Below are positions 6,615 to 11,586 of a DNA stretch of 11,586 nucleotides, piece by piece (position 1 is the first letter of the stretch; the number at the start of each line of letters is the position of its first letter). The position numbers and the translations under genes are program-made. The notes under the pieces were generated by a model. The model had not been told where the DNA came from and ran no database searches. It was given only the letters and a program-made list of their open reading frames with translations. This DNA is from Egerieenecus sp048201975 (lineage in GTDB: Bacteria; Bacillota; Clostridia; Christensenellales; Aristaeellaceae), in NCBI GenBank assembly GCA_048201975.1, contig DBFBGQ010000016.1:1-11586 (forward strand), written 5' to 3'.

Positions 6615-6818
6615 ATGCAGGTGGAGAAGACCATGAGCCTGGGCCAGGTGCTGCAGGCGGATCGGGGCACGGCCCGCATTTTCATGGAGTTTGGCATGCA
6701 TTGCCTGGGCTGCCCCCACGCCACGGCGGAGTCCCTGGAGGATGCTTGCGCGGCCCATGGGGCGAATGTGGATGAGCTGGTGCATCAGCTCAACGAATAC
6801 TTTGCCGAAAAGGAATAA
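6615..6818 (+). CDS. Hybrid-cluster-associated redox disulfide protein (DUF1858-type)
   Basis: The 67 residues match the small family TIGR03980/DUF1858, often found beside or fused to hybrid cluster (prismane) proteins in anaerobes. The diagnostic segment is GMHCLGCPHATAESLEDAC (27-44... with C30 and C33 as the CxxC pair and C44 downstream), followed by HGANVDELVHQLN. It is thought to act as a thiol-disulfide or redox accessory; the partner is unknown. No hybrid cluster protein lies in the window. The ATG at 6615 is kept because residues 2-13 align with the family N-terminus. An internal ATG at 6633 has a better-looking ribosome binding site (GGTGGAG, 6620-6626) and would give a protein shorter by six residues. 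The gene is a single transcription unit with its own promoter and terminator. Confidence 0.88.
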   Translation: MQVEKTMSLGQVLQADRGTARIFMEFGMHCLGCPHATAESLEDACAAHGANVDELVHQLNEYFAEKE

Positions 6819-6828
6819 CGCAACGCTG

Positions 6829-6868
6829 GGGGGGCCGGGCCGTCATGAGCCGGGCCTCCCGCTTTTCT
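6829..6868 (+). terminator. Intrinsic terminator after the CxxC protein gene
   Basis: GGGGGGCCGGGC (6829-6840) pairs with GCCGGGCCTCCC (6849-6860) across an 8-nt loop, with one mismatch and one G-U pair. GCTTTTCT follows. It lies 10 bases after the stop codon. Confidence 0.75.
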
Positions 6869-6877
6869 CATGGGCTT

Positions 6878-7003
6878 TGTGGAAAAGCCTGTGGATAAGC
6901 TGGGAATACTGTGGAAAATCCGACCCCGGGCCGGCGCAATCCCCGGCTTTTCCCCACCGTTCGTGGAAAGAATGTGGAGAAAGTGGATAACCCCTGTGGA
7001 AAA
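6878..7003. promoter_or_regulatory. DnaA-box-like array upstream of the ferritin-like gene (cluster B)
   Basis: In 126 bp: TGTGGAAAA 6878, TGTGGATAA 6890 (exact complement of TTATCCACA), TGTGGAAAA 6910, TTTTCCCCA 6948 (weak), TGTGGAGAA 6973, AGTGGATAA 6982 and TGTGGAAAA 6995. All but the weak one have the same orientation. The spacing and wording resemble DnaA-box arrays of oriC regions. The last box abuts the AGGAGGG ribosome binding site of the next gene (7003-7009). I see no convincing -35/-10 pair here, so the promoter of that gene is either weak or atypical. Confidence 0.68.
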
Positions 7004-7017
7004 GGAGGGAAAAAACC

Positions 7018-7485
7018 ATGATCGTCAAGGATCAACGGGAGGCCCTGTGCGTCGCCTGCGAGATGGAACGCCGGGCCATCGCGGTTTATGAGCGGGCCCT
7101 GACCCTGGCCGGAAGCGAGGAGGTCCGGGCGGGCATCCGGCGGATACTGTCCGATGAGCGGGAGCATCTGCGCTGCTTCAGCGGCATGCGGGAGCGCTGC
7201 TGCGCCTGCGGCGCCCCGGAGGACCGGCTGCTCATGGCCGCCCTGGGAGCGGAGGCGCTGTTCCCCGGGGGCGTCATGGAGCTGACCAGGGCCCAGGGGC
7301 TGTGCAGCCTGGAGGGGCTGTATACCTTCGCCAGGGATAGCGAGGCGGAGGCCGTGCGCGCCTACGGGGAATTCGCAAACAAGTGCGCCGACCCGGCGGT
7401 GCGGGAGGCCTTTCTGGACATCGCCAGGGAGGAGGGCGCGCATCTCGCCGCCCTGGAGGACGAGCTCGTCCGGATCAAGGGCTGA
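7018..7485 (+). CDS. Rubrerythrin-like ferritin-fold diiron protein
   Basis: The 155 residues form a four-helix ferritin-like domain with the full rubrerythrin-type diiron pattern: E17 with Y24, E47xxH50, E109 with Y116, and E139xxH142. Such proteins reduce peroxide or handle iron in anaerobes; the exact reaction is not readable from the sequence. There is no C-terminal rubredoxin domain, so electrons would come from a separate donor. It is cysteine-rich for this fold: C11xxC14 on the first helix next to E17, and C61, C62 and C64 in the loop between the two helix pairs. The ATG at 7018 has a strong ribosome binding site AGGAGGG 8 bases upstream. Arrays of DnaA-box-like words flank it on both sides, so its expression could respond to DnaA. 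It has no close operon partner: 277 bases separate it from the next gene. Confidence 0.85.
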   Translation: MIVKDQREALCVACEMERRAIAVYERALTLAGSEEVRAGIRRILSDEREHLRCFSGMRERCCACGAPEDRLLMAALGAEALFPGGVMELTRAQGLCSLEGLYTFARDSEAEAVRAYGEFANKCADPAVREAFLDIAREEGAHLAALEDELVRIKG

Positions 7486-7509
7486 CGGCATGTGAAAAGT
7501 CAGTACAAA

Positions 7510-7713
7510 TTTTCCACAGGAGTGGGGAAAATTTGTGGAGAACCCGGCCGAAATTGTGCAAAACCCGGGGAAAACCTCCAAAAGCAGTCCAGGGCGCGGG
7601 AAAGAATGCTTTCCCGGACTGTGTATAAGCTGTGTAAATTGTGGAAAACCTGGGCATGAGCTGTGCATAACAGGGAAAAACCCTGGGGAAAGCCTGGCCC
7701 GGCATGTGAAAAA
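7510..7713. promoter_or_regulatory. DnaA-box-like array between the ferritin-like gene and ywlG (cluster C)
   Basis: In 204 bp: TTTTCCACA 7510, TGTGGAGAA 7534, TGTGCAAAA 7555, TGTGTATAA 7620, TGTGTAAAT 7631, TGTGGAAAA 7640, TGTGCATAA 7662 and TGTGAAAAA 7705. The 7620 and 7662 words are exact complements of TTATNCACA. Looser words occur at 7491 and 7523. Most face the same way as cluster B. The array is interrupted by a hairpin at 7585-7621. No convincing promoter for the downstream operon was found in it. Confidence 0.68.
7585..7621. repeat. Hairpin inside the DnaA-box-like array
   Basis: CGGGAAAG (7597-7604), loop AATG, CTTTCCCG (7609-7616) is a perfect 8-bp stem. CAGTC (7585-7589) and GACTG (7617-7621) can extend it across a 7-nt bulge. 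The DnaA-like word TGTGTATAA starts at 7620, at its edge. No T-tract follows, so it is not a standard terminator. Confidence 0.55.
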
Positions 7714-7737
7714 GCCCGGCGGGAGCGCTCCGCCGGG
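7708..7737 (-). terminator. Intrinsic-terminator shape reading on the minus strand
   Basis: CCCGGCGG (7715-7722), loop GAGCGCT, CCGCCGGG (7730-7737) is a perfect stem. On the minus strand it is followed by CTTTTTCACA, a classical terminator layout; on the plus strand no T-run follows. No minus-strand gene is seen, so it may block antisense transcription, or it may be a hairpin in the leader of the ywlG-like gene. Confidence 0.5.
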
Positions 7738-7762
7738 GGAAGTGGCATAGGAGGAAGCGTTC

Positions 7763-8320
7763 ATGGATAAGGATCATATGGCGGCGGAGGCGCGGGAGAT
7801 TCTCTCCGCCTGCGTGAAGGAGCTGAAGCAGGCGGGGGACCTGCCTGCGGGGAGCCTGATTGTGCTGGGATGCTCCACCAGCGAGGTGTCCGGGGCGAAC
7901 ATCGGCAAGGGCAGCGTGCCGGAGCTGGGGGAGATCATCGCCCGGGCCATGCTGGAGGCCTGCGCGGCGGAGGGCCTGCGGGCGGCCTTCCAGTGCTGCG
8001 AGCACCTGAACCGCTGCGTGGTCATGGAGCGGGAGACCCTGCGGGACTACGGCTGCACCCAGGTGAAGGCCATTCCCCAGCCCAAGGCGGGGGGAAGCGT
8101 CCCCGCCGCGGCCTGGAAGCTGATGAAGGAGCCGGCGCTGGCCCTCTCCGTGCAGGCGGAGGCGGCCATCGACGTGGGCGATACCCTGGTGGGCATGCAC
8201 ATCCGCCCGGTGGCGGTGCCCCTGCGGGGACGCTTCCGCCGCCTGGGGGAGGCCAACCTGGTGCAGGCCTACAGCCGCCTGCCCTATGTGGGCGGTTCCC
8301 GGGCCGTATACGAGGAATAA
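7763..8320 (+). CDS. ywlG: YwlG-like protein (UPF0340/DUF436 family)
   Basis: The 185 residues match the YwlG/TIGR01440 family, of about 180 residues and found mainly in Bacillota. The hallmark GCSTSEVSGANIGKGS occupies 36-51, followed by the conserved FQCCEHLNRC (76-85). The function is unproven; the Cys, Glu and His residues in these blocks suggest a catalytic or metal-binding site. It appears soluble and cytoplasmic, with no signal peptide or membrane segment. The ATG at 7763 is preceded by AGGAGG (7749-7754). It is the first gene of a tight unit: the DUF368 gene starts 16 bases after its stop codon. The long upstream region carries cluster C and a GC hairpin. Confidence 0.92.
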   Translation: MDKDHMAAEAREILSACVKELKQAGDLPAGSLIVLGCSTSEVSGANIGKGSVPELGEIIARAMLEACAAEGLRAAFQCCEHLNRCVVMERETLRDYGCTQVKAIPQPKAGGSVPAAAWKLMKEPALALSVQAEAAIDVGDTLVGMHIRPVAVPLRGRFRRLGEANLVQAYSRLPYVGGSRAVYEE

Positions 8321-8336
8321 GCCAAGGAGGGAATGC

Positions 8337-9167
8337 ATGAACAAACGGATGCTGCTCAATGCCTGCAAGGGGGCGCTCATTGGCGTGGGAGCCATTTTGC
8401 CGGGGATCAGCGGCGGAGTGCTCTGCGTGGCGTTGGGGATTTATGGGCTGGTGATGAGCTTTCTGGCCCATCCGCTGACGGAGCTGAAGCGCCGCTGGCA
8501 GGAGCTGCTGCCCCTGCTGGCGGGGTTTGGGGTGGGGGTGCTGGGGCTTTCCCGGCTGGTGGAGCTATTGTTCCGCACCTCCCAGGAGCCGGCGGTGTGG
8601 CTGTTCATCGGCCTGATTGCCGGGACCCTGCCCGCCCTGTGGCGGGAGAGCGGCAAGGAGGGCCGCAGCCCCGCCTGCCTGGCCTGGGGCGCGGGAGCCT
8701 TTGGGATCATGCTGCTGTTTTTGCTGTGGATACAGGGGGCGGGGATGCAGGCGGCAACCCCCGGCTTCGGGCTGTGGCTGCTGTGCGGCGTCCTGTGGGG
8801 CGTGGGCATCATCGCCCCGGGGATGAGCCCCTCCTCCCTGTTCATTTTCATGGGGGTGTACCAGCCCATGGCCGCGGGCATCGCGGACCTTTCCATGTCC
8901 GTATTGGCGCCCATGGCCCTGGGGCTGGCGCTGTGCGTGCTGACACTGGCCAAGGGGATGAACTGGCTGCTGGCCAATCGCTACGGGCCCACCATGCATG
9001 TGCTGCTGGGGGTCTCCCTGGCCTCCACGCTGGTGATTCTGCCCCTGGGCAGCCCGGTGAGCCTGGGAACGGGGGCGCTGTACGCCGCCTGCTTCCTGGG
9101 CGGGCTGGCGGTGGCGCTGTGGATGGACCGGGTCAGCCGCCGCATGGAGGCGGAGGGCAGAAAATGA
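8337..9167 (+). CDS. DUF368 membrane protein, PopT-like polyprenyl-phosphate transporter
   Basis: The 276-residue protein is strongly hydrophobic, with roughly eight membrane segments. The family signature GALIGVGAILPGISGGV lies at 12-28, and a second related loop, GIIAPGMSPSS, at 157-167, fits an internally duplicated transporter. DUF368 members (PopT) have been reported to return undecaprenyl-phosphate, the lipid carrier for wall polymers, across the membrane, which would make this a carrier-recycling protein in the cytoplasmic membrane. The assignment is by family resemblance. The ATG at 8337 has AGGAGGG (8325-8331) 5 bases upstream; a longer frame upstream overlaps ywlG and is not needed. 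It sits between the ywlG-like and ASCH genes and is probably cotranscribed with both. Confidence 0.9.
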   Translation: MNKRMLLNACKGALIGVGAILPGISGGVLCVALGIYGLVMSFLAHPLTELKRRWQELLPLLAGFGVGVLGLSRLVELLFRTSQEPAVWLFIGLIAGTLPALWRESGKEGRSPACLAWGAGAFGIMLLFLLWIQGAGMQAATPGFGLWLLCGVLWGVGIIAPGMSPSSLFIFMGVYQPMAAGIADLSMSVLAPMALGLALCVLTLAKGMNWLLANRYGPTMHVLLGVSLASTLVILPLGSPVSLGTGALYAACFLGGLAVALWMDRVSRRMEAEGRK

Positions 9168-9193
9168 CCGCCGCGAGAAAGGAGGAATTCCCC

Positions 9194-9634
9194 ATGACCC
9201 CCGCGCAGATGTGGGCGGCCTTCGCCGCGGCCTGCCCGGACGCGCCGGAAACCTACGAAGCGTGGGCCTTTGGCGCGGAGGCCGACGCCCTGGCCCGCCT
9301 GGTGCTGGCCGGGATCAAGACCGCCACCTCCTCCGCCTATCCCCTCTATGCCCTGCGCCAGGAGCCCCTGCCCCGGGCGGGGGCCTGCGACGTGCTGCTG
9401 GACGCCGCGGGCCGGGCGGTGTGCGTGCTGCGCACCACCCGGGTGTATGTGGTCCCCTTTCACCAGGTGACGGCGGAGCATGCCCGCAGGGAGGGCGAGG
9501 GCGACCGCTCCCTGGAAAGCTGGCGCAGGGTGCACGCGGATTTTTTCACCCGCGCCCTGGCCCGGGAGGGGCTGGCCTTTACCCCGGAAACGCCCGTGGT
9601 CTGCGAGGAGTTTGAAGTGGCTTACCGCCCGTAA
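9194..9634 (+). CDS. ASCH-domain protein, YhfF-like
   Basis: The 146 residues match the YhfF-type ASCH family (PUA-like beta-barrel fold). Visible family features are the tryptophan in YEAWAFG (21-27), LVLAGIKTAT (36-45) with K42 in the expected conserved position, and EGEGDRSLESWRRVHADFF (100-118). ASCH proteins bind RNA or nucleosides and some are hydrolases; the target here is unknown. The ATG at 9194 has a strong site AGGAGG (9180-9185). An in-frame ATG at 9164 overlaps the DUF368 stop codon (ATGA) and would add 10 residues (MTAARKEEFP); it is possible but less favoured. It is the last gene of the unit; no clear terminator follows before the proS promoter at 9652. Confidence 0.87.
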   Translation: MTPAQMWAAFAAACPDAPETYEAWAFGAEADALARLVLAGIKTATSSAYPLYALRQEPLPRAGACDVLLDAAGRAVCVLRTTRVYVVPFHQVTAEHARREGEGDRSLESWRRVHADFFTRALAREGLAFTPETPVVCEEFEVAYRP

Positions 9635-9651
9635 TTCCCCCTTCGCCCCCC

Positions 9652-9680
9652 TTGCAAAAGCCGCTCCCCCATGCTATAAT
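9652..9680 (+). promoter_or_regulatory. Extended -10 promoter of the T-box/proS unit
   Basis: -35 TTGCAA (9652-9657, 4 of 6), a 17-bp spacer, and -10 TATAAT (9675-9680, perfect) preceded by TGC, an extended -10. Transcription would start near 9687, at the beginning of the T-box leader. Confidence 0.88.
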
Positions 9681-9686
9681 CCTCAA

Positions 9687-9925
9687 AGAAATGCGATGAG
9701 GGGCGCAAGCGCCGCCCTCGTCCGTCCAGAGAGCGCGCCGGGGGTGCAAGGCGCGATGGATGACGCGGCGTATCCCAGCCCGGAGCAGCGGCCAATCCCC
9801 GCCGCCTCGTCCCCGTGAAAGGACGCGCAATGAGTGAGGGCGGCATGGTCCGTCCTAAGCCGGGTGGTACCGCGAAGGTTCAGCCTTCGTCCCTGCAAAG
9901 ACGTGCAGCGACGGGGCTTTTTTTC
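9687..9925 (+). ncRNA. T-box riboswitch (tRNA-Pro sensing) upstream of proS
   Basis: T-box leaders bind a specific uncharged tRNA and antiterminate. Seen here: a Stem I apical hairpin CGCGCC (9734-9739) and GGCGCG (9750-9755) whose loop holds GGTGCAA, the conserved apical motif; the T-box core GGGTGGTACCGCG (9862-9874); and a terminator with T-run to 9924. The TGGT bulge (9865-9868) would pair with the 3' end ACCA, implying discriminator base A73, as expected for bacterial tRNA-Pro. The likely specifier is the proline codon CCC (9774-9776) followed by A, beyond a CGCCGC/GCGGCG helix; the specifier call is less certain than the T-box itself. Uncharged tRNA-Pro should raise proS expression. Confidence 0.93.
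9882..9924 (+). terminator. T-box terminator hairpin
   Basis: AGCCTTCGTC (9882-9891) pairs with GACGGGGCT (9910-9918), with CTGC/GCAG pairing above it, followed by seven T (9918-9924). It lies directly 3' of the T-box core, and the antiterminator would form at its expense. Confidence 0.88.
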
Positions 9926-9957
9926 TGCCCCGCCGCCCAAGAAGGAGGTTGTTCCCC

Positions 9958-11406
9958 ATGGCCAAGGAAAAGAAACAGGAGTTCGTCACCCACATCACCC
10001 CCCGCAGCGAGGATTTCTCCCAGTGGTACACCGACGTGATCCTCCAAACGCAGCTGTGCGACTATGCCCCCGTGCGGGGCTGCATGGTCATCCGCCCCTA
10101 CGGCTACGCCATCTGGGAGCGGATCCAGGAGGAGATGGACCGCCGCTTCAAGGCCACCGGTCACGAGAATGTTTATTTCCCCATGCTGATCCCCGAAAGC
10201 CTGCTGCTCAAGGAGGCCGAGCACGTGGAGGGCTTCGCCCCGGAGGTGGCATGGGTCACCCAGGGCGGCGGCGAAAAGCTCCAGGAGCGCCTGGCCGTGC
10301 GCCCCACCAGCGAGACCATCTTCTGCACCATGTATGCCAAGTGGGTGCAAACCTGGCGGGATCTGCCCATCAAGTATAACCAGTGGTGCTCCGTCATGCG
10401 CTGGGAAAAGACCACCCGTCCCTTCCTGCGCACCAGCGAATTCCTCTGGCAGGAGGGCCACACCCTCCACGCCACTCCCGAAGAGGCCCAGGAGGAGACG
10501 CTGACCATGCTGGAGGTCTACCGGGAGGTGGCGGAAAACGCCCTGGCCCTGCCCGTCTACGTGGGCCGCAAGAGCGAAAAGGAAAAGTTCGCCGGCGCCC
10601 GGGCCACCTATTCCATGGAGGCCATGATGCAGGATGGCAAGGCCCTTCAGGCGGGCACCAGCCACAACTTCGGCACCAACTTTGCCGAGGCCTACGATAT
10701 CCAGTTCCAGAACAAGGAAGGCAAGCTCACCTATGCCCAGGAAACCAGCTGGGGCGTGAGCACCCGGCTCATCGGCGCCATCATCATGACCCACGGGGAT
10801 GAGCGCGGATTGCGCCTGCCCCCGGTGATCGCCCCCATTCAGGTGGTGATCGTGCCCGTGGCCGCCCACAAGCCCGGCGTAAACGAGGCCTGCCAGCAGC
10901 TGGCGGATCAGCTCAAGGCCCAGGGCTTCCGCGTGAAGCTGGACGACCGGGACACGGTAAGCCCCGGCTACAAGTTCAACGACTGGGAGATGAAGGGCGT
11001 CCCCGTGCGCCTGGAGATCGGTCCCCGGGATCTGGAAAACGGCGTGGTCATGGCCTTCCGCCGGGATACCCTCGAGAAGTTCACCGTGCCCATGGCGGAG
11101 ATTGCCCAGAAGCTCCCCGCCCTGCTGGACGACATTCAGCGGACCCTCTACAACCAGGCCAAGGCCTTCCGCGACCAGCGCACCGTGGTGGTCCACAACA
11201 TGGAGGAGCTGGGCCAGGCAGTACAGAACGGTTTCGCCAAGGCCATGTGGTGCGGCGATCAGGCCTGCGAGGATCAGATCAAGGAGCAGTTCAACGCCTC
11301 CAGCAGAAACATGCCCTTTGATCAGGAAGCCGAAAAGTGCGGCGACACCTGCGTCTGCTGCGGCAAAAAGGCCCACAAGGTCATGTACTTCGCCAAAGCC
11401 TATTAA
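9958..11406 (+). CDS. proS: Prolyl-tRNA synthetase, type 3 (archaeal/eukaryotic-like)
   Basis: ProS charges tRNA-Pro with proline in the cytoplasm. The 482 residues are the length of the type-3 form, which lacks the inserted editing domain of the longer bacterial type. Class II features: RPTSE (115-119) for substrate binding, motif 2 around MRWEKTTRPFLRTSEF (147-162), HTLHAT (168-173), GTSHNFG (233-239) and motif 3 GDERGLRLPP (280-289). An anticodon-binding domain follows (about 292-400). The C-terminal domain carries C432, C437, C461, C465, C467 and C468, fitting the zinc-binding tail of this type, and ends in a conserved YFAKAY. The ATG at 9958 follows AAGGAGG (9942-9948). It is controlled by the T-box immediately upstream, and no further gene follows in the window. 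Confidence 0.97.
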   Translation: MAKEKKQEFVTHITPRSEDFSQWYTDVILQTQLCDYAPVRGCMVIRPYGYAIWERIQEEMDRRFKATGHENVYFPMLIPESLLLKEAEHVEGFAPEVAWVTQGGGEKLQERLAVRPTSETIFCTMYAKWVQTWRDLPIKYNQWCSVMRWEKTTRPFLRTSEFLWQEGHTLHATPEEAQEETLTMLEVYREVAENALALPVYVGRKSEKEKFAGARATYSMEAMMQDGKALQAGTSHNFGTNFAEAYDIQFQNKEGKLTYAQETSWGVSTRLIGAIIMTHGDERGLRLPPVIAPIQVVIVPVAAHKPGVNEACQQLADQLKAQGFRVKLDDRDTVSPGYKFNDWEMKGVPVRLEIGPRDLENGVVMAFRRDTLEKFTVPMAEIAQKLPALLDDIQRTLYNQAKAFRDQRTVVVHNMEELGQAVQNGFAKAMWCGDQACEDQIKEQFNASSRNMPFDQEAEKCGDTCVCCGKKAHKVMYFAKAY

Positions 11407-11586
11407 AATCCCTGAGCCGCATGTTCAGGCTGCAACCCTGAACATGCGCTCTCCACTGTTATGGGTTACGGAGCATAGCCGCCTGTGGCGGCTATGCGTG
11501 CCAGGGTTTCTCAACCTTGCGGGCGCGAAACCTTTGCCATAAAAAAAGAGTTTGAAGGTCGTCTCCATATTCAAAAAACCTTACCT
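11407..11586. repeat. Gene-free tail with three adjacent hairpins after proS
   Basis: Three inverted repeats lie in a row: CGCATGTTCAGG (11418-11429) with its complement at 11437-11448 (12 bp, 7-nt loop); GCATAGCCGCC (11473-11483) with its complement at 11487-11497 (11 bp, TGT loop); and AGGGTTTC (11503-11510) with GAAACCTT (11527-11534), one G-U pair. None is followed at once by a good T-run, so none is a textbook terminator, though the first could end proS transcription. The final 50 bases are AT-rich with an A7 run and show no gene. Confidence 0.6.

Noticed and set aside
6868..7764. Minus-strand frame of 298 codons across both DnaA-like arrays
   Set aside because: The apparent protein repeats (FSTFSTFFP-type words) come from translating the TGTGGAAAA arrays; no start signal or known domain.
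8725..8733. TGTGGATAC, a DnaA-box-like word in the DUF368 gene
   Set aside because: Single isolated copy in coding sequence, explained by the codons for Leu-Trp-Ile; no neighbouring boxes.
9880..11376. Minus-strand frame of 498 codons opposite proS
   Set aside because: Complement of a well-conserved synthetase gene; no ribosome binding site or domain, and it runs through the T-box terminator.

Overview
The window is GC-rich DNA, and every gene I can support lies on the + strand. It is most likely from an anaerobic, high-GC member of the Bacillota (Clostridia-like). The evidence is an AddA-type helicase-nuclease, a T-box leader upstream of a type-3 prolyl-tRNA synthetase, a YwlG/DUF436 protein, a Bacillus-type parS palindrome, and two anaerobe-typical redox proteins (a hybrid-cluster-associated CxxC protein and a rubrerythrin-like diiron protein). 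I cannot name the genus.

Layout. Bases 1-300 hold no gene but contain a folded inverted-repeat element (151-263). addA (360-3956) has its own promoter. A strong promoter overlaps the addA stop codon and reads through a structured leader into an alkaline-phosphatase-superfamily phosphodiesterase (4103-5332). Immediately after that gene is a perfect parS palindrome (5342-5359). An AT-rich block follows with three AAAAAGGGTTTTTC-type repeats spaced about 41 bp apart; the last one fills the spacer of a TTGACA promoter that drives a UlaG-like metallo-beta-lactamase-fold protein (5625-6527). A separate consensus promoter drives the 67-residue CxxC protein (6615-6818), which ends in an intrinsic terminator. 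A ferritin-like diiron gene (7018-7485) is flanked on both sides by arrays of DnaA-box-like 9-mers. Next is a compact three-gene unit: ywlG-like, DUF368/PopT-like membrane protein, and ASCH-domain protein (7763-9634). Last come an extended -10 promoter, a proline-type T-box, proS (9958-11406), and a gene-free tail with three adjacent hairpins.

The most interesting layer lies over ordinary genes. There is one exact parS site, and there are three dense arrays of words close to TTATNCACA (3036-3190 inside the addA reading frame, 6878-7003, 7510-7713), all within about 4.7 kb. Together they suggest either an origin-proximal chromosomal segment or a set of accessory DnaA-binding clusters. Motif identity is read directly from the sequence; DnaA or ParB occupancy and closeness to oriC are inference. 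The genes share no single pathway: they cover DNA repair, redox and iron handling, possible lipid-carrier recycling, RNA-related functions and tRNA charging.
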